Assembly (NCBI GenBank): GCA_036821845.1
Contig: DAISIT010000012.1
Location: 1 to 50,076, forward strand
Source of the DNA: JAEUMD01 sp937950105
Lineage (GTDB): Bacteria; Pseudomonadota; Alphaproteobacteria; Rhizobiales; Hyphomicrobiaceae
Direction: 5' to 3'
DNA length: 50,076 nucleotides
Below the pieces are notes generated by a model. The model worked only from the letters and a program-made list of their open reading frames with translations. It made no database searches and was not told where the DNA came from. This document shows positions 1-8,976 of the stretch, piece after piece. The translations under genes and the position numbers were made by a program. Each line of letters begins with the position of its first letter. Position 1 is the first letter of the stretch.

Positions 1-234
1 CGCATTCTCCGCAGACGCCAGTCGACGCTTGAAACCGTATCTTTTCTGACATTGTCGCGAACGTCCACGCCGGCTCTCTCGAATCGCCCCGGCCAGGGTC
101 GAACGACGCGTCGCAGTTGTCGATGTATTGACGCCGGACAAGGCTTTTTCACGCGGCCTCTGCGAGGCTGCGAGCCATTCGAGAAGCTCGGGGGGATTGA
201 GCGACTGCTTTACTTGACGACCTGGAGGATCGAG

Positions 235-1002
235 ATGCCTGCAAAAATTTCACCGCGTTGCGGTCGGTTTGCGCTTCGGTCTCTGTTGGCCAAAGTCGGT
301 TCGTCAACAATGGCGGCAGGGCTGTTGATCCTCGGCACAACGTCGGAACTGAGGTCGGATGAACCGCCGGAGGCCGTTCGTGTGCTCTCGGAACTTCAAA
401 GCCAGTTCAACGATGCCAGGCAGGGCATGGAGCTGCAGCGTGCATTGCAGTCGCGGATGAACGCGCATCGGGAAGCAACTCGCGCCTTGGGCGAACGCGT
501 CGAGGCCGCCGATGCGGCGTCCCGGCAGTTGGAACGGGAGTGTGACGGGAATGCAGCGTGCAGGATCCACCGTTCAGGTCTCGGCGTACTCGTCGAGAAC
601 CTCAACTTCATGGGTATACCCGTCGGAAAGATGGTTTCCGTGCCGCTCGACTACACGCGACGGCGCGTCCAGCAAAATCAGGAGATGGCCAGCGCCAAGG
701 AAGGCTATGAAAAGGCCATGACGGCACGAATTGCGCTGGACCGCGAGCTGGATGAACTCGGCATCAACTCGCTGAGCCAGCTCGAAGCCTCGCTCGGTCG
801 CTCGAGCGGGGAACGGGCCAAGTGCGACGCCGTCGTCGGAAAGATTTACAATTACTGCGATACGAGCGCCGCGCTGAACGAACTCAGAGTCAAGTGCGGA
901 CGTCTGCCGGACCTCGACTATCTGCAGTCCGACGAGCAGCGCGCATATGCGAGAAACGTCTGCGACAAGCTCGGCGCATTGTGTCGTGCGAGGTGTGATT
1001 GA
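235..1002 (+). CDS. Putative secreted Cys-containing helical protein
   Basis: I do not recognise this 255-residue protein. The ATG at 235 is preceded by GGAGGA at a good distance, so I prefer it to start codons further upstream in the same frame. The N-terminus is basic and then hydrophobic (about residues 7-34), like a signal peptide or signal anchor. The rest is charged and probably largely helical, with heptad-like stretches around residues 40-105 and 150-190. Cysteines cluster near residues 100-110 and in the last 60 residues, including a C-x3-C close to the C-terminus, which suggests disulfides in the periplasm. The gene ends 6 bases before the convergent UbiB-family gene. Confidence 0.6.
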   Translation: MPAKISPRCGRFALRSLLAKVGSSTMAAGLLILGTTSELRSDEPPEAVRVLSELQSQFNDARQGMELQRALQSRMNAHREATRALGERVEAADAASRQLERECDGNAACRIHRSGLGVLVENLNFMGIPVGKMVSVPLDYTRRRVQQNQEMASAKEGYEKAMTARIALDRELDELGINSLSQLEASLGRSSGERAKCDAVVGKIYNYCDTSAALNELRVKCGRLPDLDYLQSDEQRAYARNVCDKLGALCRARCD

Positions 1003-1008
1003 CCGAAG

Positions 1009-2679
1009 TCACAGCAACCCGAGTTGGTGCGCGGCGAGGGCGGCGAGGCTCGTTGCGCCGATCCACAAGGCCAGCGTGCTCCAGCGACCGGAGCGGCGGT
1101 CGGCGGCGGCAAGTTCCGCCACCGTCTCGGGGGCGAGCTTGACGCCGCCGTGCGCCATTTCGGCGACCGGTGCGAAGGCCGCCTGTGCCTCGCTCATAAG
1201 TTCCGGCAATTCCGCCAGCACGTGGCCGATGGTGGTGGCGCCGTCGCCGGCTTCCTTGAGGCGGCCGAGCACGCCGAGGTTCGCCTGCATCCATTCCTTG
1301 GCGACCGGCTCGGCGGCGTTCCACATGTTGAGATCGTTGTCGAGCGAGCGCGCCACGCCTTCGACGATCACCATGCTCTTCTGCAACATGATGAGTTCGG
1401 GCCGCGTCTGCATGTCGAACACTTCGGTGTAGGCGAACAACTGGCCGAGCAGGTCGGCCATCGAGATCTCGCTGGCGCTGCGGCCGTGGATCGGCTCGCC
1501 GATGGCGCGTAACGCCTGCGCAAACACCTCGACCGGGTGGTGCGGCGGCACGTAGCCGGCCCAGAAATGCACCCATGCCGCGCGCTTGTAGTCGCGCGTG
1601 ATGAGGCCGTGCAGGATCTCGGCGAGAAAGCGGCGCTCTTTCGCGCCGAGTCGCCCCATGATGCCGAAGTCGACGGCGACCACGCGGCCCTCGCCGTCGA
1701 CGAACAGGTTGCCCTGGTGCATGTCGGCGTGGAAGAAGCCGTCGCGCATGGCGTGGCGCAGGAACGAGCGGATCACGGTGAGGCCGAGCGCCTTCTTGTC
1801 GAAGCCCTTGGCGTCGAGCGCGGCGATGTCGGCGATCGGCGTGCCGTCGATCCATTCGAGCGTCAGCACGCGCTTCGATGTGCGCTTCCAGTCCACCTCC
1901 GGCACGCGAAAGCCCGCCTCGTCGCGCGTATTGTCGGCCATTTCTGAGATAGCGGCGGCCTCGAGGCGAAGGTCCATCTCGAGTTCGGTCGTGCGCTTCA
2001 GCGTATCGACCACGGCGACGGGCTTCAGGCGCCGCGACGGCGCGTGCAGGCGTTCGGCCAGACGGGCGGCGAAGTAATAGCTGTCGAGGTCGCGCTTGAA
2101 ACTCTTCTCGACGCCCGGGCGCAAGATTTTGACGGCGACGGTGCGGCGGTTGCCGTTGGCGTCGATCACCACCGCCTTGTGGACCTGGGCGATCGACGCC
2201 GCTGCGACCGGCGGTCCGAACTCGACGAAGTGATCCTCGAGCTTGCCGCCGAGCGCGGCTTCGACTGCGGCACGTGCTTCCGCCATCGAGAACGGCGGCA
2301 GGCGATCCTGCAGCATCGAGAGATCGCGCGCGAGGTCGGGACCGATCACGTCGGCGCGGGTTGCCAGGAACTGGCCGAGCTTGATGTAGGAAGGGCCGAG
2401 ATCGGCGATCGCCGAGGAGATGCGTGTGGCCTTCGGCTGGCCAATGCGGAACGGCGCCGTGAGCCAGCGCACCGGCGCTGTCAGCAGGCGCGCGGCGACC
2501 AGCGCGGGCGGAACCTTCATGCCACGCGGCACGAAGCTGACGCCGTGCTGGGCAAGGACCAGGCCGGCCCGTGCGAGCCGCAGCGAGTTCAGGATTGCGC
2601 CGGCCAAATGCGTTCGTCCCCGGATGCGGCCGGGCGCGGAAGGCGCCGCGGCTCTCTGGCGAGGGACAATGCCGCTCAT
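1009..2679 (-). CDS. UbiB/ABC1 (AarF) family atypical kinase
   Basis: ABC1/ADCK/UbiB family protein of about 556 residues. Visible family motifs are the K-x-G-Q motif (KLGQ, about residue 100), an ATP-binding VAVKIL strand, the catalytic-loop stretch HADMHQGN and the metal-binding DFG. A single hydrophobic segment closes the C-terminus, as a membrane anchor. In UbiB these proteins act as ATPases that support ubiquinone synthesis at the inner membrane; whether this copy is UbiB itself or a paralogue cannot be decided here, because no ubi genes flank it. The ATG at 2679 is preferred. Upstream in-frame TTG (2745) and ATG (2739) are alternatives that would add an Arg-rich tail. Confidence 0.88.
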   Translation of the reverse strand: MSGIVPRQRAAAPSAPGRIRGRTHLAGAILNSLRLARAGLVLAQHGVSFVPRGMKVPPALVAARLLTAPVRWLTAPFRIGQPKATRISSAIADLGPSYIKLGQFLATRADVIGPDLARDLSMLQDRLPPFSMAEARAAVEAALGGKLEDHFVEFGPPVAAASIAQVHKAVVIDANGNRRTVAVKILRPGVEKSFKRDLDSYYFAARLAERLHAPSRRLKPVAVVDTLKRTTELEMDLRLEAAAISEMADNTRDEAGFRVPEVDWKRTSKRVLTLEWIDGTPIADIAALDAKGFDKKALGLTVIRSFLRHAMRDGFFHADMHQGNLFVDGEGRVVAVDFGIMGRLGAKERRFLAEILHGLITRDYKRAAWVHFWAGYVPPHHPVEVFAQALRAIGEPIHGRSASEISMADLLGQLFAYTEVFDMQTRPELIMLQKSMVIVEGVARSLDNDLNMWNAAEPVAKEWMQANLGVLGRLKEAGDGATTIGHVLAELPELMSEAQAAFAPVAEMAHGGVKLAPETVAELAAADRRSGRWSTLALWIGATSLAALAAHQLGLL

Positions 2680-2770
2680 TCGCCGCCGGTCAAGGGGCAG
2701 GCGGCGAAAGGGTGAGCGAGCGTCACCCTGCAGGCGCATCTGCAACCCGGATGAGCGGGCCGGACGGCGA

Positions 2771-3994
2771 TCAGATCTCGCCTTCGCTCGCGGCCTCGGC
2801 CAGCCGGCGCAGCTCGGCCGTCAGGTTCGGGTGCATTACTTCGAGGCGGTGGAAATCAGCCCGATGCAGTTTCAGCAGACGCACCTTCGTGACCGTGTGG
2901 AAACTGGCATGGTGCTTGTCGTTGTGCAGCATGGCGGTGAGGCCGATGGCGTCGCCGGTGGCGAACTCGCGCACATTGTCCTTGCTGCGCCGGCAGACCC
3001 GGCCAGCGGCGAGGAAGAAAATCGCGTCGCCGGTTGTGCCCTCGGCCATGATCTCGACGTTGGGCGGCAGATTGTGGGCGTGCAGCAACGGCATCAGTGC
3101 GGCGACACTCGAGGCGTCGAGTTCGGCCAGCATCGGGATGCGCGACATCAGCGACCAGTTGACGACGAAATCGCGCCGCCCGACCTCCTGCGCGAAGCCG
3201 GTCGAGATGATGGCGACCGGCAGCGCGAGGATGCAGAGCCCGGTCACCATGATGATGGAGCCGAAGAAGCGGCCGAGCGGCGTGATCGGCGCGACGTCGC
3301 CATAGCCGACAGTGGTCAGCGTCGCGATCGCCCACCAGGCGGCTTCGGGCACCGAGCCGAACTTGTCCGGCTGCGCGTCCTGCTCGAGGTAGTGCATGCC
3401 GGTCGCCGCGAACAGTACGGCGGCGATCAGCAGCAGGAGGGCGCCAGCCAGCGCGCGCCGCTCGTTGCCGATGACGCGGACGAGCGTGTGCAGGGCCGGC
3501 GAATAGCGTGACAGCTTGAAGAAACGCAGCAGCCGCAGCACGCGCAGCACGCGCAGATCGATGGCGAACAGGTGGCCGATGTAGAACGGCAGGATCGCCA
3601 GCAGGTCGATGATGAGCGCCGGCCGGCTCGCCATCTTGAGCCGCGCCTTGAGCGGGGGGGCTTTGGCGAGAAACGGCACCTCGATCGCGATCCACAGTCG
3701 CGCCAGATACTCCGCGGTGAAAATGGCAACCGAGATGACCTCGAACCAGTGGAACTCGCGCGCATACTGCGCGTGCAACGACGGCACCGTTTCGGCCACG
3801 AACGCGGCGACGTTCAGCACGATCAGCGCAACGATGAAGGCGTCGAACGCCTTGCTGGCGCGGTCCTCGCCACGCCCGACCTCGATGATCTCGTAGACGC
3901 GGCGGCGGATGCGGGCGAGCCCCGTGCGCGGCGGCCCGGAGTCGCGCGGCAACGGCCGCCTGGAGATTGCGCTGCTGTCCGTCCCGCTGGTCAC
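2771..3994 (-). CDS. MlotiK1-like six-TM potassium channel with degenerate cyclic-nucleotide-binding domain
   Basis: Inner-membrane cation channel. Six hydrophobic segments are visible, with an Arg-rich S4 (about residues 148-162), a pore helix and the potassium selectivity filter TTVGYGD (227-233), then a C-terminal cNMP-binding fold (about 288-388). The pore and linker resemble the Mesorhizobium MlotiK1 channel (for example DAQPDKFGS before the pore and the TGFAQEV linker). The phosphate-binding cassette (about 349-368) lacks the usual Gly-Glu and Arg, having IGLTAML and KHHASF instead, so cyclic nucleotide binding is doubtful. The start is uncertain: GTG at 3994 is chosen, and a TTG at 4090 in the same frame would add 32 residues. 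Confidence 0.85.
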   Translation of the reverse strand: MTSGTDSSAISRRPLPRDSGPPRTGLARIRRRVYEIIEVGRGEDRASKAFDAFIVALIVLNVAAFVAETVPSLHAQYAREFHWFEVISVAIFTAEYLARLWIAIEVPFLAKAPPLKARLKMASRPALIIDLLAILPFYIGHLFAIDLRVLRVLRLLRFFKLSRYSPALHTLVRVIGNERRALAGALLLLIAAVLFAATGMHYLEQDAQPDKFGSVPEAAWWAIATLTTVGYGDVAPITPLGRFFGSIIMVTGLCILALPVAIISTGFAQEVGRRDFVVNWSLMSRIPMLAELDASSVAALMPLLHAHNLPPNVEIMAEGTTGDAIFFLAAGRVCRRSKDNVREFATGDAIGLTAMLHNDKHHASFHTVTKVRLLKLHRADFHRLEVMHPNLTAELRRLAEAASEGEI

Positions 3995-4728
3995 GCTTCG
4001 ATCCGTTCGCGTCTTTCGCTCCGGGCCGAGGCCCCCCGAAAGGCTGGATACAACGCGCGAACTGCGCGCACCAGTTGTGTCGCATCGCAAAGTTGATCCG
4101 ACGGAAATCGGATTTGATTACGGCGGCCGGGCCGGAAAGAGGAACGCCGGCCTTTCGGCCGGCGAGTCTGCCCCCTTCGTCCGGATCGCACGAGTATCGG
4201 CTCCCACCACCGACGCTCGCCCGGGGCCGCAAGCCCGGGCCGGATCTCGTTTCGCGCTCGAGAGTCGCACCCCGCGTGCGACTGCCAAGCGCGATGGCGC
4301 CTCGAACCCCTCCCCGACGAGCGAACCCGTCCGGTACCGGCGGGCGCCTGACGCCGGATGCGCGGGCAAACTGATCGCGGAGGAGGCATGCCGCAAGCGC
4401 GCAAAGGTTGTGCAGTGCATTTGCCGTATGCGTCGCAATGCCCTACCGGCAGGCAAGCTGCCTGGCGTGCGCCATCCTGCTCGAGCGTCATCGGTCGGAT
4501 GCCTATCGGGCGCGACAAGTGAGCGATTTCAAATCGTGCGCCGTGTCATAGGCTTGCGCAAGCTTGTGAACAGCGCCCTGACGATGGCATGCGGCGCTGC
4601 CGCAGCAGGCGTTTTCGGATCGTGTGGTGACGCGGGTCCGCATTCCGTGTCGTGCTTGCAACGCACAAAAAAATGGCGCCCGGCGATACGAATTCGCACA
4701 AGCGCCATCGGTGTTTCGTGAACCGCGA
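3995..4728. other. Gene-poor interval
   Basis: About 730 bases between the K+ channel start and the end of panE. Open frames exist on both strands but have Arg/Pro/Ser-rich composition without recognisable motifs and look like high-GC noise. Part of the left end could be coding if the channel starts at the TTG at 4090. I see no tRNA, repeat or clear terminator. Confidence 0.5.
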
Positions 4729-5757
4729 TCAGCCGAACGACTTCATCGCGGGGTCTTCTTCGAGCCACTTCTCGGGGAACACCGGATAGACGCCGGCGAC
4801 GCGGCCCATCTGCTTGGTCAGCGCCAGCACGATGTCGATCGCCGGCGTCGGTACGTCGACGAGACGGCCCATCTCCTGCACCACCGAGAGCAGTGCATCG
4901 AGTTCCAGCGGACGCTTCTTGTCGAGGTCCTGCAGCATGCTGGTGCGGTGCGCGCCGACGGAAGCGGCGCCGTTGATGCGCCGCTCGATATCGACGCGGA
5001 AGTGCGCGCCGATGCGCCGCGCGATGATCTCCGCCTCTTCCATCATCTTGCGCGCCACCATGCGCGTGCCGGGATCGGGGGCGACGACGTCGAGGGTGGC
5101 GTGCGTCAGCGCCGAGATCGGGTTGAAGCACAGGTTGCCCCACAGCTTCAGCCAGATGTCGTTGCGGATCTCGGGATAGATCTTCGGCTTCAGGCCCGCG
5201 GCTTCGAAGGCGCCTGCGAGCGCCTTGATGCGGGGCGTCTCCTTGCGGGTCGGCTCACCGAGGCCGTAGCGATCGCCGTAGGTGTGTTTGATGACGCCCG
5301 GCGCGATCAGTTCGGCGGCCGGATACACGGTGCAGCCGATGGCGCGCTCCGGTCCGATCGCCTTCCACTGGCGGCCGCGCGGATCGACGCTCTCGAGCTG
5401 CAGGTTCTTGTACTGGCCCTCGAAGCCGTAGAAGTACCACCACGGAATGCCGTTCTGCGCCGTGACGACTGCGGTGTCGGGTCCGAGCAGCGGCGTCATG
5501 TGATCGGCCGCGTCCCACGCCTGATGCGATTTCAGCGCGACGATGACGAAGTCCTGCGGGCCGAGATCGGCGGGTTCCTTGACGGCCGGCAGGCGCGCGA
5601 CCTTTTCCTCGCCGTCGATGATGAGCTTCAGGCCGTTCTGCTTGATCGCCTCGAGGTTGGCGCCGCGTGCCACCACCGAGACGTCGACGCCGGCGAGCTT
5701 CATCAGCACGGCGATGTGCGCGCCGATGGCCCCGGCGCCGTAGATGCAGACTTTCAT
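4729..5757 (-). CDS. 2-dehydropantoate 2-reductase family protein (ApbA/PanE)
   Basis: 342-residue NAD(P)-dependent reductase of the ketopantoate reductase family. The N-terminal Rossmann motif GAGAIGA follows the first strand, a middle VALKSHQ/QNGIPWW region lines the cofactor site, and the C-terminal helical domain has the conserved KLWGNLCFNPISALT stretch that carries the catalytic lysine. PanE makes pantoate for coenzyme A synthesis. Many bacteria carry several paralogues acting on other 2-oxo acids, so the substrate is not certain. It is divergent from aceK, with a 14-bp perfect palindrome between the two genes. Confidence 0.88.
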   Translation of the reverse strand: MKVCIYGAGAIGAHIAVLMKLAGVDVSVVARGANLEAIKQNGLKLIIDGEEKVARLPAVKEPADLGPQDFVIVALKSHQAWDAADHMTPLLGPDTAVVTAQNGIPWWYFYGFEGQYKNLQLESVDPRGRQWKAIGPERAIGCTVYPAAELIAPGVIKHTYGDRYGLGEPTRKETPRIKALAGAFEAAGLKPKIYPEIRNDIWLKLWGNLCFNPISALTHATLDVVAPDPGTRMVARKMMEEAEIIARRIGAHFRVDIERRINGAASVGAHRTSMLQDLDKKRPLELDALLSVVQEMGRLVDVPTPAIDIVLALTKQMGRVAGVYPVFPEKWLEEDPAMKSFG

Positions 5758-5838
5758 GGTGCTTATTCTCCCCTGCCCGCGTTTCTTGTCGTCAGCCCGT
5801 TGCGCGATCGGCGGCGGCGTTGCCGGGCGTCCTGCCGC

Positions 5839-5852
5839 TCTGGTATACCAGA
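5839..5852. promoter_or_regulatory. Palindromic operator candidate TCTGGTATACCAGA
   Basis: A perfect 14-bp inverted repeat lies between the divergent panE-like gene and aceK, 67 bases before the aceK ATG. The TGGTATACCA core has the form of GntR-family operators. The regulator is not identified in this window, and assigning it to that family is inference. Confidence 0.5.
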
Positions 5853-5919
5853 CCTAAAGCGGTCCCGCCGTCCGCCGTCAAGGGGGAGGCGCCGCGTCGT
5901 CGAGCCGCCGGGGGTTCCC

Positions 5920-7746
5920 ATGAGTCTGCTGAGCCCCATTCCGCGCCGCAAGCTGGCGACCGAGACGATCAATTTCGCTGCACTGGGTGAACTCGAGGCG
6001 ACGCGCGACCGTGACGAGCGCGCCCGGCTGATCGCCAAGATCATTTTCGCGGTGTTCGCCGACTACTACCAGCGCTCGCGCCGCATTCCGTTCGACGTCA
6101 AGATCGCCTTCGAGAGGCGCGACTGGCCGGCTGTTCCCCGGCTCTCGCGCGACCGCCTGTCGATCTACAGCGAGTCGATCGCCAAGCTGGCGCCGACGCT
6201 GGAAATGGGCGCCCCGGAGATCCGCGAGGACGAGACGTTCTGGGCCGAGGTGGAGCGCCATTTCCTCGACCATATTGCCGGGCGCTACGAAGCCGACATC
6301 GCCTTCGCGTTCCTGCACTCGGTGCGCCGCAAGCTCTACTCCGATCTGTGGCGGCCGGTGACCTATGCGCCGTCGAAGGGCATGCTGCGTCGACCGGCGC
6401 TCGCCGTGCCCGTCCTCATCACGATCACCAGCGGCGTGCCGGTGACGGCGGAAACGGTGAAGCGCATCCTCGCCGTGCCGGAACTCGACGCGCCGTGGCG
6501 CGATCTCGATGGCGACGCGCGGCTGGTGGCGGAAGCCTTGACCCGCTCGGTGCGCGAGCAGGGCGCGGCCGACGGCGCCGAGATCAAGCTGGTGATGGCC
6601 AACTCCGGCTTCTATCGCAATCGCGGCTGCTACATCGTCGGTCGCATTTCGGTTCCCGGGCATGGCATCCGCCCGCTGTGCATCGCGTTGCTGAACGAGG
6701 CGCGCGGCCTGTTCGTCGATGCCGTGCTGACCGAAAGCGACGATCTGCAGTACGTGTTCTCGACCACGCTCGCCAACCTGCACGCGACCAACCCCTGCTA
6801 TCACGAGCTGGCGCAGCTACTGTTCAGCCTGATGCCGAAGCGGCCGCTCGGCCTGCACTACTCGACCATCGGCTTCAATCACATCGGCAAGGTGGAGGTC
6901 ATCAACGAGATTGCGCGCGAGCATCGCCGCACCGGTGAGCGTCTCGATACGGCGGTCGGCTTTCGCGGCACCGTGGCGATCGGCTTCTCGATGCCGTCGT
7001 CGAAATATGTGGCGAAGATCATCCGCGACACGCCGACCTCGGGCTACAAGTGGGGCGCGTTTCCGGGCGTCGAAGCCGTGCTCGAGAAGTACCGCTTCGT
7101 CCATTACATGGACCGCGCCGGCTCCATGCTCGACAACATCATCTATTACAACATCACGCTCGACGCCGGCATGTTCGCCGGCGAACTCGTCGACGAGTTG
7201 CTGTCGGCGGCGCCCGGTACCGTGCAGCGCGACGGCGACGCGCTCGTTTTCAGGCATCTCATCGTACAGCCGAAGATGATCCCGCTGCCGGTGTTCCTGG
7301 AGACCGCGTCACAGGAGGATGCACGCACCGCCGTGCTCAACCTCGGCACCTGCATCAAGAACAACGCCGCCGCCAACGTCTTCAATCGCGATCTCGACGG
7401 GCGCAACTACGGCGTCAGCGGCATCCTCAAGGTGCACCTGTTCGATTATGACGCCGTCGAGCCCCTGACCGGCATCAAGGTGCGCACCAACGTCGGCCGC
7501 GAGGACGGAGAAGAAGACATTCCCGACTGGTATTTCGAGGAGGGAACCGTGTTCCTGCCCGAGGAGATGATGGTCGGCTTGCGCATCGACGATCGCGAAC
7601 TCAGGCGCGCGTTCCTCGACAAGCACCCCGAACTGGTGACCATCGACTACTGGCAGGGCATGCAGCGCGCGCTGTCGGAGGGCAAGGTGCCGAAGGTGCG
7701 CGCCTATCCGATCGGCCGCCGGCTGAAGAGAGTGAGTAGGGAGTAG
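5920..7746 (+). CDS. aceK: Isocitrate dehydrogenase kinase/phosphatase
   Basis: 608-residue AceK, slightly longer than the 578 residues of E. coli. AceK phosphorylates and dephosphorylates isocitrate dehydrogenase, directing flux between the TCA cycle and the glyoxylate bypass. The kinase-fold half shows the ATP-binding stretch SSKYVAKIIRD, and the metal-binding acidic motif FDYD lies near the C-terminus. The ATG at 5920 begins MSLLSPIPRR; the long open frame upstream antiparallel to panE is not part of the gene. No aceA or aceB is nearby, unlike the E. coli aceBAK operon. The stop codon falls inside a GAGTAGG heptamer array. Confidence 0.95.
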   Translation: MSLLSPIPRRKLATETINFAALGELEATRDRDERARLIAKIIFAVFADYYQRSRRIPFDVKIAFERRDWPAVPRLSRDRLSIYSESIAKLAPTLEMGAPEIREDETFWAEVERHFLDHIAGRYEADIAFAFLHSVRRKLYSDLWRPVTYAPSKGMLRRPALAVPVLITITSGVPVTAETVKRILAVPELDAPWRDLDGDARLVAEALTRSVREQGAADGAEIKLVMANSGFYRNRGCYIVGRISVPGHGIRPLCIALLNEARGLFVDAVLTESDDLQYVFSTTLANLHATNPCYHELAQLLFSLMPKRPLGLHYSTIGFNHIGKVEVINEIAREHRRTGERLDTAVGFRGTVAIGFSMPSSKYVAKIIRDTPTSGYKWGAFPGVEAVLEKYRFVHYMDRAGSMLDNIIYYNITLDAGMFAGELVDELLSAAPGTVQRDGDALVFRHLIVQPKMIPLPVFLETASQEDARTAVLNLGTCIKNNAAANVFNRDLDGRNYGVSGILKVHLFDYDAVEPLTGIKVRTNVGREDGEEDIPDWYFEEGTVFLPEEMMVGLRIDDRELRRAFLDKHPELVTIDYWQGMQRALSEGKVPKVRAYPIGRRLKRVSRE

Positions 7747-7793
7747 GGAGTAGGGAGTAGGGAGTAGGGAGTAGGGAGTAGGGAGTAGGGAGT
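7734..7793. repeat. Heptanucleotide tandem repeat (GAGTAGG)n
   Basis: Eight perfect copies of GAGTAGG (7734-7789) followed by a partial GAGT. The array begins in the last aceK codons and supplies its TAG stop in the second unit. The rest is intergenic, before the convergent TIGR02186 gene. Perfect copies of such a short unit suggest slippage and strain-to-strain length variation. Confidence 0.97.
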
Positions 7794-7796
7794 GAC

Positions 7797-7844
7797 GCGC
7801 CCCGATCGCTTCGCGTCCTTACGCGAAGCGTGAATCGGCGGCGC
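7797..7844 (+). repeat. Partial copy of the interspersed hairpin repeat (locus A)
   Basis: Right-hand portion of the repeat family also seen at 18.4, 31.1 and 42.2 kb. It has the GCGCCCCGATCG lead, a perfect 10-bp stem at 7807-7816/7821-7830 with a CCTT loop, and the conserved end GTGAATCGGCGGCGC. It sits between the convergent aceK and TIGR02186 genes and could form a transcript-end hairpin. Confidence 0.85.
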
Positions 7845-7851
7845 AATCAAC

Positions 7852-8976
7852 TCAGTGGCTGCCCTTCTTGAACAGGGCCGAGGCGATCAGGCCGGCCGCG
7901 ACAGCGACCAGCACCGCGAAGATGCCGTAGAGCAGCGGGTAGTCGAAGGCGAAGTCGTGCAGGTAGCGCTCGATGCCTTCGCGCTGCAGGTTCACCTTGG
8001 AGGAATGCTTCGACAGCAGCTTGCCATCCTTGAACAGGTAGACGCGCGTGACGAGCGGTCCCACGGGAACATTGGCCGGAAGCGAGATCGACGAGCGGAA
8101 CAGGCTGCGGCCGATGAAAGCGACGCCGTAATCGCTCTTCTGGTAGAGGCTCTCGGCCTGCTTTCGGCGCACCACCGCATGCTTGAAATCGCCGAACTCC
8201 TCAGCCTTGACGCCTTTGCCGCCGTTCTTCGCGATCATGCTGACGTAGTCGAAGCCGATCTCGTTGGCGGCGAGGATCTGCGGCTCGGTGATCTCCTCGA
8301 TCGGCCGCGTCGAGGCGATGGCGTAATAGCTCGGCACGTCGTCGAAGGTCTGCGACTGCGTGTTGATCCAGAGCCCGCCGACGCGGCTCTTCTTGCGCGC
8401 GACGATCGGTGTCGGCGTGCCCTCGATGATGATGGCGATGTCGTAGAGCCCGGACTCGGCGGTCTCCTGGCGGCTGTTCTCGACCGATCCGAAAATGATG
8501 ATTTCGGTGCCGGTGAAACTCGAGGTGATGGCGACCGAGCGTGTTGAGACGTCGGCTTCGACGCGCTCGGCAGGCGGCGACATTCCGGGTTGCGGCGCGT
8601 GAGCCGATTGCTGGGCGAGAGGCTGCGTCACTGCAGGCTGCACAGCTTGCGATGGCGCGGGCTGGGCTTGCGGCGGTTGCGGTGACGGCATCGGCTGCGC
8701 CTGGTGCGGCTGGCCCGCGGGCTGCTGCGCCGCGCCGCCCTGCTGCATCGGATAGCCCGGCTGCTGCTGCTGCGGCTGCTGCTGCTGCGTGTAGCCCGGT
8801 GCCGGATACATCTGCTGCGGCATCTGCTGCCCGTAGGGCATCTGCTGCGGCGATGGCGCTTGCGGCTGGCGCCAGACGCCCTGTGCGAGCGGCGCGACCA
8901 GCGGGGCCGTGGCCATGCCGACCAGTGCGAAAGCGAGGGCGGCAAGACCGCTGATGCTGCGAGAGCGGGCGTCCAT
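7852..8976 (-). CDS. TIGR02186-type membrane-anchored protein with Gln/Pro-rich insert
   Basis: 374 residues: an N-terminal signal or anchor segment, a Gln/Pro/Met-rich low-complexity stretch (about residues 30-130), a beta-rich domain that starts with the ERVEADVSTRSVAITSSF segment, and a C-terminal membrane helix ending in FKKGSH. It resembles the uncharacterised TIGR02186 family that neighbours TauE/SafE exporters in rhizobia and relatives. Its ATG overlaps the exporter stop codon by one base (TGATG), implying translational coupling and joint function. The Gln-rich insert comes from CTG-type triplet runs on the plus strand and may vary in length. Confidence 0.8.
   Translation of the reverse strand: MDARSRSISGLAALAFALVGMATAPLVAPLAQGVWRQPQAPSPQQMPYGQQMPQQMYPAPGYTQQQQPQQQQPGYPMQQGGAAQQPAGQPHQAQPMPSPQPPQAQPAPSQAVQPAVTQPLAQQSAHAPQPGMSPPAERVEADVSTRSVAITSSFTGTEIIIFGSVENSRQETAESGLYDIAIIIEGTPTPIVARKKSRVGGLWINTQSQTFDDVPSYYAIASTRPIEEITEPQILAANEIGFDYVSMIAKNGGKGVKAEEFGDFKHAVVRRKQAESLYQKSDYGVAFIGRSLFRSSISLPANVPVGPLVTRVYLFKDGKLLSKHSSKVNLQREGIERYLHDFAFDYPLLYGIFAVLVAVAAGLIASALFKKGSH

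Noticed and set aside
4624..5919. Upstream extension of aceK to 4624
   Set aside because: It is antiparallel to panE, has no AceK features and the family N-terminus begins at 5920.
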